Assembly (NCBI RefSeq): GCF_040115645.1
Contig: NC_089552.1
Coordinates: 372,001 to 436,000, forward strand
From: Euwallacea fornicatus
Taxonomy: Eukaryota > Arthropoda > Insecta > Coleoptera > Curculionidae
Direction of reading: 5' to 3'
Length of the DNA stretch: 64,000 bases
The position numbers and the translations under genes are program-made. Below are positions 25,091 through 35,946 of the stretch, piece after piece; the first letter of the stretch is position 1, and each line of letters starts with the position of its first letter. A model generated the notes under the pieces. That model made no database searches. It worked only from the letters and a program-made list of their open reading frames with translations, and was not told the origin of the DNA.

Positions 25091-26357
25091 CTGTATAGAA
25101 AGCAGGCCACGATGCCACGTTCGGCACTTTATCTCCAACAGCTTTTGCAAAAAAAAGTTTCATTTCTTAGTTTTTCGCAAAGACGACGGTTCGTGCGACC
25201 TGCTCGGGACAGACGTCTTTAGTTCTCACGTTCCTGTCCACCCGCGCGACATGCCCAGGGTGCGGACACGTCGGCAATATCACCATCTCAACGATTTTGA
25301 CAGGGGTAGAATTGTCGTCCATCGAGACGCCAGTTCCTGCCTAACAGTAGTGACTGCCTCACTGGGCACCCACAGTGAAATCCAAATTCGCTGGCGAGGT
25401 TTCTCACTCGAGTCGAAGGGTCAGACGGGCTTCCGCCATGAAACAATGGGGGTCCGAAGGTTCGAGAGGGTTCAGAAACTCTGTTACACGAACGACACTA
25501 AATTTAATCACAGCCTAGTTGAAATACAGGGTCTAATTGGCGATTAAACTATTAACTATAATGCCCGCGTACAGATTTCTGTTGCGACGAGATGCGTTAG
25601 AAGTTGGTAAAGTTGACTATTCTAACTGCGAAATCGGGAGAGTTGAGAGGTTGCTGTTAACGCGACGAGATGAGAAACGGTTCTGGTTCTGCTCCAAGAG
25701 GGAGTGGTGCTCTTTCCCGAAAAATGCAGGTGTCAGTGTCCGGCCACGATTTCGTGGGAAAGTCAGCACCTCGATGCTCTCACGCCATTGCCTCATCGCT
25801 GGCACCCTCCGGTTCTTGGACCACTTGCGTGGGTTGGTGCGAGACATTCCATCCTAATTGACTGCGGCCCTTTATCTGTTATACGATTCGCACCTCATAA
25901 ATCAAGAGGGACGTGAACCAGACGAACGGTACTCAGCGCGATGCCCATGGTCTGGCACCTAATGGTGGGTCGAGGTTCGGATTCTGGTTTCTTTCTGTTA
26001 GTATTTATCGCCCAGATGTTAGGGCATTGCGCGAGAGCGATCTTTACGTTGGAATTTCTGGAACAACTCCACACCGTCGCATTCGAGACCCTTTGGACTT
26101 TCCTCGTACTCTCCTCGATTGGTGGTACCTTTAACGGCGGCACGCCGTCGTCGACGTTTGGACTGGTGCGGAGAGCGGCAGCGTCGGGAGGCAGAATGGC
26201 ATAATGTCGCATCCGGCGGCGAATGGCGATTCTGTTTAGGCATGCATGGTGGCCGTACAAGGGTGAGACGCTGTCTTCGCAAAAAACTAAGAAATTAGCA
26301 TTTTTTTGCGAAAGCTGTTGAAGATGAACAGTTGAACGTGGCCTGGTTTCTGCGCAG
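25091..26357 (+). mobile_element. Tc1-like element remnant with about 85-bp inverted repeats, scrambled interior
   Basis: The left arm (about 25091-25190) and the reverse complement of the right arm (about 26272-26357) share GAAA-CAGGCCACG, then ATCT-CAACAGCTTT-GCAAAAAAA, then ATTTCTTAGTTTTT-GC. These look like TIRs. The outer ends and the target duplication are not clear. The left arm directly abuts an ACACCCTGTATA motif of another repeat. Transposase pieces inside are listed separately. Confidence 0.6.
25251..26290 (+). pseudogene. Tc1-like transposase fragments
   Basis: An ATG at 25251 opens MPRVRTRRQYHHLNDFDRGR, a typical N-terminus of an insect Tc1 group. Similarity then fades into frameshifted sequence. 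Near 26140-26290 another frame gives RRRRRLDWCGERQRREAEWH and then WRFCLGMHGGRTRVRR. This is the stretch that leads into and includes the first catalytic region; the Asp-Glu pair is replaced by Gly-Glu (SGGEWRF). The right inverted repeat starts at once after this block, so the second and third catalytic blocks are missing from their normal place. Weak traces of a second-block-like sequence near 25690-25850 are not convincing. The copy is dead. Confidence 0.6.
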
Positions 26358-29300
26358 TCGTCTTGTTGCCGAATTCCAAAAAATGACTCCTACTGGGTGT
26401 AACACTTCCAACGTCACTCAGTGCATTCGCCGAAGCAAAGGTGGGGAAAAAAATCGCTGGAAAACGGCATGGCGGCAAGGTTTGGATGGGAACCTTGTCA
26501 GCGATTGAGCGACATATCGGCCCTCGGAAACTAGAAGAAATTACCAGACATAGATGAAGATTAACGGTTAATTGAAACGTGCGCGAAGTGAATATCTGAA
26601 ATGTGCGAAACACCCGGAAACTTCGTGACGATTGTGCGGGGCGCGCTGGCACGGACAGGACCTGCGAAACATACTTCAGGCGTTCTTTAACCCTTTTTTT
26701 AATGGTCTGGACGCTTGACCGATAAAAAATTTCTTACGTTCGCAGGGAACTTTGTATACGTGCGATATTTTGTGTACGTCCACTTTGGTTTCGTGGCTTC
26801 GTAAATCTTGAACGTAGCGTGTTTTCTGCCCTAAAGGCTTTAACTGAGGATAATGTGCAATTTCACCACACAATCCCTACTTGTGTGTGAGGCGTTATTC
26901 CCAAATAGAACAAGAGAAAAATATTTATTTCTGGGAAAGCTTTCTAACCGCTTAAAGGCAATATAGTACCTAAATTATTTCGATTAACATTACACTCGTA
27001 TCCTTCTTCGAATCTCCAATATTTTTTCATTAGAACCTGTATCGTGGCTGGGTGCAACCTAATCTAAAACGATAAACGATGTTCGACGGCAGAATGTAAA
27101 GTATCCAATAAGTTGGATCGGTGAAGTGAGATAGAGGTAATACATTCTTAAATCGCCGTAGTCCTGACAGACCCGATCCCTGCATCTAGTTTTAAAATGG
27201 CCGGTGTATGGGCACGAGATTTGTGGAACTATTATAAATTAAGATATCCCAAGGTACGATTATTGATGCATGCTAACATGCTGAGAAAACCTTATCGGTT
27301 GGTAGAAGTCTATAAATCCAATTGCAGCATCTAGGGACACAAAATGCAATCAGGTCACACACAGGGATCTCTGGTTTATGTTAACAGGAGTAACTCGAAA
27401 TGGCAAAATCAACAAGACGTACGGCTTGCTTTAAATCATCTGGTATTTGCTATTTCGTTGATACAGTATTCATGGAGTAACAAAATATCGAGCACTGTAA
27501 ATCTATCTTCCCTTGCTACATTAGCATTGGAATGCTTGCGACAATACAATTTAAAACAACAGCATAACCGAGGCGTAATTTAGAAAACGACCCCGTGAAG
27601 TGGCCGGTTTCTAAGGCAGTTGTGAATTTTTCAAAATCCGTCACGTAGGTCGATCGCAGTACCGCCCTGTCCTCCCTCGAGCTCGCGGGTCCGTCTCTGA
27701 CCGAACCAACACCTAACGCGATGATCTACGACTGGTCGCGAACTTTTTGCGATATTCAGCAATATTTTTAATTTTAAATATCGAATAAACCGAATCCTTT
27801 AATTTCAGTGAAATTTAGAAACCCTTGGCGGGCATTTTGTGGAAGACTGGAGTTCCGGGTCCGGAATTTATCGGAACTGTTTTCTAATTAGATCAAACAG
27901 CCCGTTTGAGCTGAACCGTCCAATAAATCAAATCCCCTTCGGATTCAAGCATATTCCGGTGTAAGTTGGATCAAATGGAATGGCAGAGGCAATTTTGCTT
28001 GATGCATACGACTGTCCCCAAAGTTGGCGAGAATGATTAAATCGATAAAATATTTCCTTACACGTACAACACAATAACAAACATTTCGTCATTCGGTGCA
28101 AGTTCGGTAATTATGAAGTCTGAGTGATGAGCTCGTGGAGTTGCGTCATCAGTCGCGATGTCATCTCCAAATGGCGGCGCGTCCTTAATAAGATTTACCT
28201 TTGATTATCAAAATTGTTTTGGGTTCTGCCTCCCTCGGAGGAAGTTCAAGTTAGATTCCTGCCAACGTTTAGGCCGGTCGTTTGTGTTACACGGGATTGC
28301 GGTTTGAAAAGTAGGTTTCCTAGCAAAAAATCTGTTTTTCGTTTCGCTGCAGGATGTTCCTAGAACCTCCATCCTTGAGGCTGCTCTGCAGCGGAGCGCG
28401 TGCAAACAACGAATTATGGCGCCGTTACGTCATAGGGATTTGATCGACTCGCGGCTCATCTCTACGTCATTAGTTCGCCACTTTGTCCAGAAGAACTGCG
28501 TTACTTAATGCCGCAAACCCGTGACGCACCTCCGCAAGTTCAATACTCGGACTGTGCTACGTATGGTCCGGTAATCTAGACTAACCTGGACTATGCGATA
28601 GCAAATGAGGGCAATAACAGAGCTTTCATTACGCCTGAAAAATATATTTGTTAACGTACTTGAACTATTCCTCAGTCATGAATTTTAAATTATGCTTTCC
28701 AGCCGTCAGCGTTCGCCTTCAGTTTCGCTATCGGGACGTGGAAAGTTATGGCGAAAAAACTTGTAATAACTCCGAAACTAAGTTGATACTTAATCAACGA
28801 CCTTTGTTTGATACTCGACTATTCCGACCGAATACGTTCGGCTGACCGTTGTTTCGGTGATTGTATAATTGCGAGCTCGGACTAAAGTCCACTTGGAAAC
28901 GCAATAGGTACTTCGCCAAGTATCGGGAATTTAAAATTCAGCCACTGTGTAACTTAATACGTATGTATCGTGTTTGCATTGGATTTGCAGACTTGCGAGA
29001 CTCGTAGTAATTAATTCGAAAGGTTTCAGCTTTTGTAGTTTGATAATCAGAATATCGATGTTGGACATTCAAACATTCTGGAGCATCCTCTTACCAATCG
29101 ACTACAATTACGAGCACTTCACAGTGATTGATTAGCCAATATTTGCGCGCTCGTGATCGGGCACATAAATTTTGGATGTGAAATTGAAGTTCTCGCCGGG
29201 CTTTCTCCGTAGCGTATGGAGTAATTTTTCTTCCATTAGGGGATGGCCGTCGAAGGTTTAGAAAATGTAGACGCATTATTTTAAAGGCATTTTCAGAGGC

Positions 29301-30458
29301 AAAAAGCACGATCAGTTTCAATCCAAGATACGGTTTTTGTTTTAAAAGGGAGAGGTCAACTAACTAAGGGAGCGTTTAATTGATCGGCTGGAACGTCGTT
29401 TGGAAAAAAATTGGAAAATTACGCCCCTGCGACCGACTTATTTCGCTACGCGTGCTTTTAATTAGGCTAAAAGGTGCATCCTTCTTCATTACCGCCGCAC
29501 GCAGATTCCCTTAATTGAACCGAAGATTTATTTCCTACGAGGAACAGGTCAATTTCGGATTTTTTTCAGCGTTCACCTCCGGTGAGAGTGCACCGAGATG
29601 TCCCTCGTCACGGCAAAAATGGAGGGACCGCGTTACCGCACCGAACAGTTCGTCTTGCCATCGCATGTGTACGACCTTTTGCAATTTTATTTCAAAACAT
29701 GTCGATAAAAACATCACGGCTAATTGCGACGTAACCATATGGTGAAAATAAATGAAATTACACCACTCGGTTGTGCAGCAAAAATTCCATCCGAGTCGGT
29801 TTTTATTTTTCCGATCTCTTTTTGAACGAAATCAATACGTGAAGGGCCCGAAACGTAGCGTTCTTTCAAACGCTCTGTATCTACGAAATCGACACGCCGT
29901 AGGCCCGTCGCCGCGGTCTTTCGTCCCGTGAAAATGGAGCACGGGAACGAGAAAAACCATATTTGAATAATAACTAAGATACGTAGTGATCCAATTTGAG
30001 ACAGCCTGTACCTCGCAGATTACGATCTCCGCACATGTGTGGCTTACCGATGAATAAGAAAACATGACTCATCCTGGATATCTGACGCGTATCCGTCGAA
30101 CGGTATCGTCCTTCGGATGGTAAATGTAAAAGTGGACTTTTTTTTAAATTTCAATGGAACTTATCCCTCGCGAAGCTGATAGTTGCCGCGGCAGGAATCA
30201 CCTGAATTTCGTTTCACTAGTGGGAGTCCGAACGTTCCTCTCGTAGATTGCGGCCACGACACTTGTCGGGCTCGGTAATGAATTAGAAGATATCAGGCAA
30301 TTTCAATTTTAAGGCACAATTTCCAAATAGCAATGTTTTAATTAAAAAAGTCCCATCTATCACGGATCTGATAGTGACGGGTGCAGAAATTAAGGTGCAG
30401 CAAAAAGGACACGGCAGATGGCGGTGGTGGGATATTTTCCTGTAGGCCCTGCATCCTT

Positions 30459-30560
30459 GCCATTGACAATGCCGAGTTCCGCCTGCGTTTGATTGATTCA
30501 AAATGAACCGAACTGACGAAATTTAATAGGATCGAAATCGGTCTTCAGGACCTAATTAAA
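30459..30560 (+). repeat. Short dispersed repeat, copy A
   Basis: This aligns in the same orientation with 62287-62394. Shared blocks are ATGAACCGAACTGACGA, AATAG-ATCGAAAT-GGTCTT and TTAATTAAAC-type ends. The estimate by eye is about three quarters identical. Confidence 0.55.
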
Positions 30561-30585
30561 CGCGGCACCGGGGAGACTTTCTTAT

Positions 30586-30598
30586 CCCCCCCCCCCCC
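30586..30598 (+). repeat. Poly-C tract (13 nt)
   Basis: Uninterrupted run of C. Confidence 0.85.
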
Positions 30599-30694
30599 TC
30601 CTCTAGCCCCATGGAGCAACCGCCCCTCGGCGAATGTATTTTTAATGGCAGTCTCGAAATCAACCCGTAAAACACTTACTCACCGAAATATGTA

Positions 30695-31154
30695 TGTGAG
30701 CTTTTATGAAGAAAGTGATACAAGGGTGTTTATCGATTCGCCTAATGTGAGTGTGAAAATACATGCTGTCTCATAAAGATAGTGCTATAACCTGGCCTTA
30801 GGCATAAGGACAATGTTACGAACACTTGGTACTGTCTTATCACATTTTAGAAATGGACTTAGCCTGTAATAGTTAAATAGATTATCGGTGATAAAAGATA
30901 AATAGGGCCTGTTTATAATCTCGCCAAAAATATATGGAAGTGTGAAGGGAGTGATTCAGGGATGCGAGCGTGGGAAGAATGTGGAGGCCTGGGTGCCGGT
31001 TCTGGTGAAAAAGAACAGGTGCACCCAGGGTGACTCGGATACATTATGTGTGGGGGGGCATTCGACCCCCGATCTCAGAGAAGTAAAGAAGTACTGCCAA
31101 GACTTGTGCTTTATTTCACCCTCCTTCATTACCCTTAAAAACAATTTTCTGACA
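30695..31154 (+). repeat. 5' LTR
   Basis: 460 bp, TG...CA ends, and it reads the same as the 3' LTR. AT-rich candidates for a core promoter lie around 30910-30935 (GTTTATAATC, AAATATATGG). No AATAAA hexamer was seen in the LTR. Confidence 0.95.
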
Positions 31155-31172
31155 TCAGAAGTGGGATCGACC
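31155..31172 (+). other. Probable primer-binding site, tRNA-Leu-like
   Basis: Directly after the 5' LTR comes TCAGAAGTGGGAT (31155-31167). This is complementary to the 3' acceptor and T-arm side of insect tRNA-Leu as recalled (…ATCCCACTTCTGA…). The usual TGG complement of the tRNA CCA end is absent: the LTR end CTGACA sits where TGGTG would be. Priming would then start a few bases inside the tRNA end. The assignment is from memory. Confidence 0.5.
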
Positions 31173-31268
31173 GGCTAAAAGTACCACAACGCGTAAACAA
31201 TTAATTGAGTGAGAAGTGGGCTTTTGCTTTTTCTCCTTTTTGTGTGTGCGCGGAAAAGTGTTGTGAAA

Positions 31269-34200
31269 ATGGAAGAACTGACCAGTGTCTTGACGGCTGT
31301 TCTTCGTGAGATACAACAACGACCTCAACAAGCCACACCTGTGCTGCAGGCACCTGCTGCTCAAATGGACGTTCCAACCTTCGACCCTTCAAAGAGCGAC
31401 GCGGGAGCGAGCGGGTGGTGTGACGATGTCCAGACCTTGGCGACCACCTTTAATTGGACGGACTTTGAACAACTTTGCCGAGCTGCAAACGCCTTGGTGG
31501 GCGACGCTAAGGAATGGTACGACAATTGGCACCCAACAAGGAAGGATTGGGCCAGCTTCCGAGCAGAAATTTGCCAGCTTTACCCTAGGCGAAAAAACCT
31601 GAGCGAGCGGCTGCGTAGGGCAAGTTTGTACACCAGCGAACAAGCAACGGGTTACTGTGAGTACGCACGAAAAAAGATATCGCTATTAAAGGGGTTGAAT
31701 TTTGAGTTAAGTGTTGGCCAAATAATTGAGCTGGTTATTGGTGACATAACCGACACCCATGTTAGAACAACGGCCTTTAATAGCAATATTGATTCTATTG
31801 CAACATTACTTAGTGTACTTAGCAACTATCAAATTGATAAACGAGGTCATCAACCTCAGGAAAGACCTTTAAAACGTTCCCGTCCACACCTGTCTAGGCA
31901 GGACGACGAAAAAATTATTTGTTATACCTGTAATAAGCCTGGGCATATGAGCCGAAATTGTTGGAAATCGCCTAAATTGAGCGATACCGCTGTTGCGAGT
32001 GGTTCAAAATCAACGGAAATTAGAAAACCTTGCGATATCTGCAAAAAAATTGGACATGCCCCCGAAAAATGTTTCCTTAAAAATAAAAAAGAGGGCTACT
32101 TGTCGAAATTTTCAAAAGTAAACTATTTCTGTGTCGACTTAGATAGCGATTTCTGCGTCAGGTTTAAGATACAGGGCTTGCCTGTAAGCTGTTTGATCGA
32201 TACTGGTGCCGAATGCAGCCTCATCTCTGAAAAAGTTGCCAGTAGGCTACATTGCCGTTTTGAACCAACCTTTATAATGTTAAGGGGTATAGGTGGCAAT
32301 TTGGTGCCAACCCGCCAAAAAGCAACCCTGTTACTTGAAAGAGATGGTACTGCGTTCGACATCAATTTTTATGTCGTCGAAGACTCAGTTATGAAACCAG
32401 ACGCGATATTAGGCAGGGATTTACTCAAATATAGGGGTATCAAAATTTACACCGATTCGCGCGGAACCAGAATCTACCTAGATGATGATGAAGGTGAAAA
32501 CGAGCCTAAGTTAATTCACAACGCAAGGATTTGCTCCGAACAAATTAAGACGAGCGTTCGAGAGAGCGAATACGACGAATTGTTAAGGGTATTGACGAAG
32601 TATAGTGATTTTATTGCTACCGGCAACTCCGTAGGGCCAATATCAACCGGCGAAATGGAAATAAAGCTGAAAAGTGATAAGATAATACACTATAATCCGT
32701 ATCGGATGTCATTGAGTGAACGAGAGAAAGTCAAGGAAATCATCAAAGACCTATTGCAAAATAAAATCATACGCGAAAGTTCATCACCATACGCTAGCCC
32801 GGTCATTTTAGTTCACAAGAAGGATGGTAGTCATCGTTTATGCGTAGATTACCGCGCGCTCAATGAAATCACCATCAAAGATCGCTTCCCATTACCACGC
32901 ATAGATGACCAAATTGACCAACTAGGGGGACACAGCTACTTCACGACCTTGGATATGGCGGCGGGATTCCATCAGATACCCGTAGCCGAAAGTTCAATCG
33001 AAAAGACGGCATTTGTGACGCCGGACGGGCATTTTGAGTACTTGCGTGTACCCTTTGGCCTATCGAACTCTCCTGCGGTGTTTCAACGAGCAATCTGTAG
33101 AGCACTAGGGAAACTGAAGGACGCAGAGGCGTTGGTGTATTTGGACGACATAATCATTCCATCTAAGACCATACGGGAGGGGCTCGAGAAACTCGATAGG
33201 GTACTAGCCTCGCTTACCGTAGCAGGTTTTACCTTGAATATCGATAAATGTAAGTTTCTCGAGAACCGTATTCTTTACCTTGGCCATGAGATTTCCCTAG
33301 AAGGTATAAGACCAGATAAAAGGAAACTGATCGCTTTATTTGATGCGCCTGACCCGAAAAATGTAAAACAGACCCGACAGTTCATGGGTTTAGCTAGTTA
33401 CTTTCGAAAATATGTTCCAGAGTTCGCCGCACGTACGGCTTGCATCACAAAACTAACGAAAAAGGATGTGCCATTCGAGTGGGGACTTGACCAGAAAATC
33501 GCCAAAAGTTACGTTTGTGCATTTTTAAGCCAGTACCCCCTGTTAGCAATTTTCAACCCAGCGCTAGACACTGAGCTTCACACAGACGCGAGCTCCTTAG
33601 GATATGGGGCGATTTTGTTCCAAAAGCACGACAACAAATTGAGAGTTGTGTCGTATTTCTCGAAACGAGCCACAAAGGAAGAATGCAAGTACCACTCGTA
33701 CGAACTCGAAACACTAGCTGTGTATTACGCCACAAAGCATTTCCGTGTCTACCTATTAGGGATTCACTTTAAACTTGTCACCGACTGCAATTCGCTGAGA
33801 TTGACACAAAAAAAAAGGGATTTGGCGCCAAGAGTTGCAAGATGGTGGCTTTACCTACAATCCTTTAATTTCGACATTGAATACCGAAAAGGCAAATACA
33901 TTCCTCACGTGGATTATTTCAGTAGGAACATTCCGCAATCTACAGGGGAATCTATCTACGCAGCCCCCGTAAACGTTCTCACCACCGATAACTGGCTCAA
34001 AATTAATCAAAAACGTGACCCCGAAACACGCGAAATCAAATCAAAACTACTGGACGGTTACCTGACTCACGAATACTTTTGTCAAAACAACATTTTGTTT
34101 AGGAAAATAAACCCTGGCCAAAATCCACCAATCTATAGAGCATTTGTCCCTAAGGGGAGCAGACTAGGGTTACTAAAAATATTTCACGATGAACAATCTC

Positions 34201-35201
34201 ATGTAGGACCTGACAAGACGTTTTCTAAGATAAATCACTATTTTTGGTTTCCACGGATGGCCAGATTTGTTAAAAAATACTGCGATCGATGCCTAAAATG
34301 CATTGCGAACAAGAAACATACTGGACCCAAACAGGGACTGTTACACCCTATCAATAAAATCCCAATTCCTTTTCACACCGTACACTGCGACTGTGTCGGC
34401 CCGTTCCCTACATCACCAGACGGTTATAAGCATGTCCTTCTTATAATCGATGCCTTCACAAAATACCTGTTTCTAATCCCCTTAAAAACCCTTTCCGGCC
34501 CCGAGACGTGCGAGAAACTAAAGACTCATTTAACTATATTTGGAAACACTAAACAGTTAATATGTGATAGAGGAACCAATTTCACCGATCAACAAGTCAA
34601 ACAGCTACTGTCAGAATTACAAATTACACAACATCTTATTGCCAAAAGTGCCCCACGTGGAAATGGCCAAATTGAAAGGTACGTCTCGACAGTGTTGGAC
34701 TTGCTCAGAGCGGACTTAAATGGTAACAAGTCAGGATGGACGAGCGTCCTTTCGAAGCTACAGCTGACTCTCAATACGACCATCCAAAAAACAACAGGCT
34801 TCTCCCCACTTTATCTACTTACAGGGCAAACCATAGATACTCCAGAGATTCAAAATTTAACGGAAATTATCAAGCCTGTAATAATTACCAACAGAAATCT
34901 AGATGATGACCGCAAAACAGCTCATAAGCGCTCATTGCAGTACGGGTTAGAGTCAAAAGAAAGATTCGACAAAAAGCGACGCATGACAAAAATTTTTGAA
35001 GTAGGTGACATAGTTTTTCACCCATCCGGGAACTCACACCTGTCTAAATTAGACCCGAAATATGAAGGTCCATTCGAAATTTTGCAGATATTGCCTAACG
35101 ATCGGGTAGAGATTAAAAATTTAGCCACTAACCGCAAAAGAACTGTTGCCAAGGACATGATGCGAATATGGCCAGGCGAATTTCAAGAAAACGAAGTTTG
35201 A
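31269..35201 (+). CDS. Gag-Pol polyprotein of Ty3/gypsy-type retrotransposon
   Basis: The start is the first ATG in frame (31269), giving 1310 residues in one frame with no gag/pol shift. Residues about 1-215 are gag. Two CCHC zinc knuckles follow (CYTCNKPGHMSRNC near 218-231 and CDICKKIGHAPEKC near 255-268). The aspartic protease has DTGA at 311-314 and ILGRD at 380-384. Reverse transcriptase has YLDD at 624-627. RNase H begins at HTDASS (Asp 773). Integrase has its His of the zinc motif near 973, CDRC at 1005-1008, and the catalytic triad Asp1041, Asp1100 and Glu1136; the last pair are 35 residues apart, as expected. A GPF-type motif (KYEGPFEIL) lies near the C-terminus. All key residues are present, so the enzyme set looks competent for copying and integrating the element. 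The lineage within Ty3/gypsy was not resolved. Confidence 0.96.
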   Translation: MEELTSVLTAVLREIQQRPQQATPVLQAPAAQMDVPTFDPSKSDAGASGWCDDVQTLATTFNWTDFEQLCRAANALVGDAKEWYDNWHPTRKDWASFRAEICQLYPRRKNLSERLRRASLYTSEQATGYCEYARKKISLLKGLNFELSVGQIIELVIGDITDTHVRTTAFNSNIDSIATLLSVLSNYQIDKRGHQPQERPLKRSRPHLSRQDDEKIICYTCNKPGHMSRNCWKSPKLSDTAVASGSKSTEIRKPCDICKKIGHAPEKCFLKNKKEGYLSKFSKVNYFCVDLDSDFCVRFKIQGLPVSCLIDTGAECSLISEKVASRLHCRFEPTFIMLRGIGGNLVPTRQKATLLLERDGTAFDINFYVVEDSVMKPDAILGRDLLKYRGIKIYTDSRGTRIYLDDDEGENEPKLIHNARICSEQIKTSVRESEYDELLRVLTKYSDFIATGNSVGPISTGEMEIKLKSDKIIHYNPYRMSLSEREKVKEIIKDLLQNKIIRESSSPYASPVILVHKKDGSHRLCVDYRALNEITIKDRFPLPRIDDQIDQLGGHSYFTTLDMAAGFHQIPVAESSIEKTAFVTPDGHFEYLRVPFGLSNSPAVFQRAICRALGKLKDAEALVYLDDIIIPSKTIREGLEKLDRVLASLTVAGFTLNIDKCKFLENRILYLGHEISLEGIRPDKRKLIALFDAPDPKNVKQTRQFMGLASYFRKYVPEFAARTACITKLTKKDVPFEWGLDQKIAKSYVCAFLSQYPLLAIFNPALDTELHTDASSLGYGAILFQKHDNKLRVVSYFSKRATKEECKYHSYELETLAVYYATKHFRVYLLGIHFKLVTDCNSLRLTQKKRDLAPRVARWWLYLQSFNFDIEYRKGKYIPHVDYFSRNIPQSTGESIYAAPVNVLTTDNWLKINQKRDPETREIKSKLLDGYLTHEYFCQNNILFRKINPGQNPPIYRAFVPKGSRLGLLKIFHDEQSHVGPDKTFSKINHYFWFPRMARFVKKYCDRCLKCIANKKHTGPKQGLLHPINKIPIPFHTVHCDCVGPFPTSPDGYKHVLLIIDAFTKYLFLIPLKTLSGPETCEKLKTHLTIFGNTKQLICDRGTNFTDQQVKQLLSELQITQHLIAKSAPRGNGQIERYVSTVLDLLRADLNGNKSGWTSVLSKLQLTLNTTIQKTTGFSPLYLLTGQTIDTPEIQNLTEIIKPVIITNRNLDDDRKTAHKRSLQYGLESKERFDKKRRMTKIFEVGDIVFHPSGNSHLSKLDPKYEGPFEILQILPNDRVEIKNLATNRKRTVAKDMMRIWPGEFQENEV

Positions 35202-35433
35202 ACTGTCCATTGATAATTCTCGATATTGCTGTACTTTATACGCTTGCTATTTCATATCTCTAGTAATAATCTGTAAACCTTGTTATGCCATTGCTATTAG
35301 GTGTGCCGCACAATGGATGCTCGTGTGAGCTTTATTAGTTAATAGAAACATAGGTTAATTAAATGGTTCCATGTTACACTGCTAAAAAAAAAAAAAAAAT
35401 AAATATTTAAAAAAAAAAATAATAACAATAAAA
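35202..35433 (+). other. 3' untranslated region of the retrotransposon, A-rich part
   Basis: After the stop comes about 230 bp of non-coding sequence with two A-rich tracts (about 35384-35431) before the tandem repeats. Confidence 0.7.
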
Positions 35434-35760
35434 TTGTTGAAAGACGTGCTCTTTGCGATTGGGTCACGAGTACCTAAACGTTGAAATGACGTGCTCTTTG
35501 CAATTACATACTCAAAAATTGTTGAAAGACGTGCTCTTTGCGATTGGGTCACGAGTACCTAAACGTTGAAATGACGTGCTCTTTGCAATTACATACTCAA
35601 AAATTGTTGAAAGACGTGCTCTTTGCGATTGGGTCACGAGTACCTAAACGTTGAAATGACGTGCTCTTTGCAATTACATACTCAAAAATTGTTGAAAGAC
35701 GTGCTCTTTGCGATTAGGTCATAAGGATCTAAACGTTGAAACGACGTGCTCTTTGCAATT

Positions 35761-35762
<2 letters not shown>
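35434..35762 (+). repeat. 85-bp tandem repeat array inside the retrotransposon, four units
   Basis: Unit starts are at 35434, 35519, 35604 and 35689. The first three read the same and the fourth is diverged. Each unit is itself a dimer: both halves carry GTTGAAA-GACGTGCTCTTTGC followed by GATT or AATT, with different spacers. The array sits between pol and the 3' LTR and lacks a coding frame. Confidence 0.95.

Positions 35763-35804
<42 letters not shown>
35763..35804 (+). repeat. 42-nt poly-A tract inside the retrotransposon
   Basis: An uninterrupted A run directly after the tandem array and 142 bp before the 3' LTR. The length may be affected by assembly or polymerase slippage. Confidence 0.9.
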
Positions 35805-35806
<2 letters not shown>

Positions 35807-35946
35807 ACGCTTTGTAAATTGCTAAAATATAGTTGTTAAGGTGTAAAAGTAGCTTTCACCAACGGCAAGGCAGGGTGACAATACTTTAACATTGTAGACT
35901 TACTAAGGGTAAAATCCGAGAACGAATTTTAGGTCAGAATTGGCCG

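Larger units (their letters stand above)
26358..30690. other. Non-coding stretch
   Basis: No exon or element is recognised. It contains a short dispersed repeat (30459-30560) shared with 62287-62394, and a run of 13 C at 30586-30598 shortly before the LTR retrotransposon. Confidence 0.5.

Noticed and set aside
30942..31178. 78-codon frame repeated at 36194-36430
   Set aside because: Both copies lie inside the two LTRs and have no motif; the repetition is just the LTR duplication.
35434..35762. Regular repeats resembling a CRISPR array
   Set aside because: Head-to-tail tandem units without unique spacers, in a eukaryotic retrotransposon.
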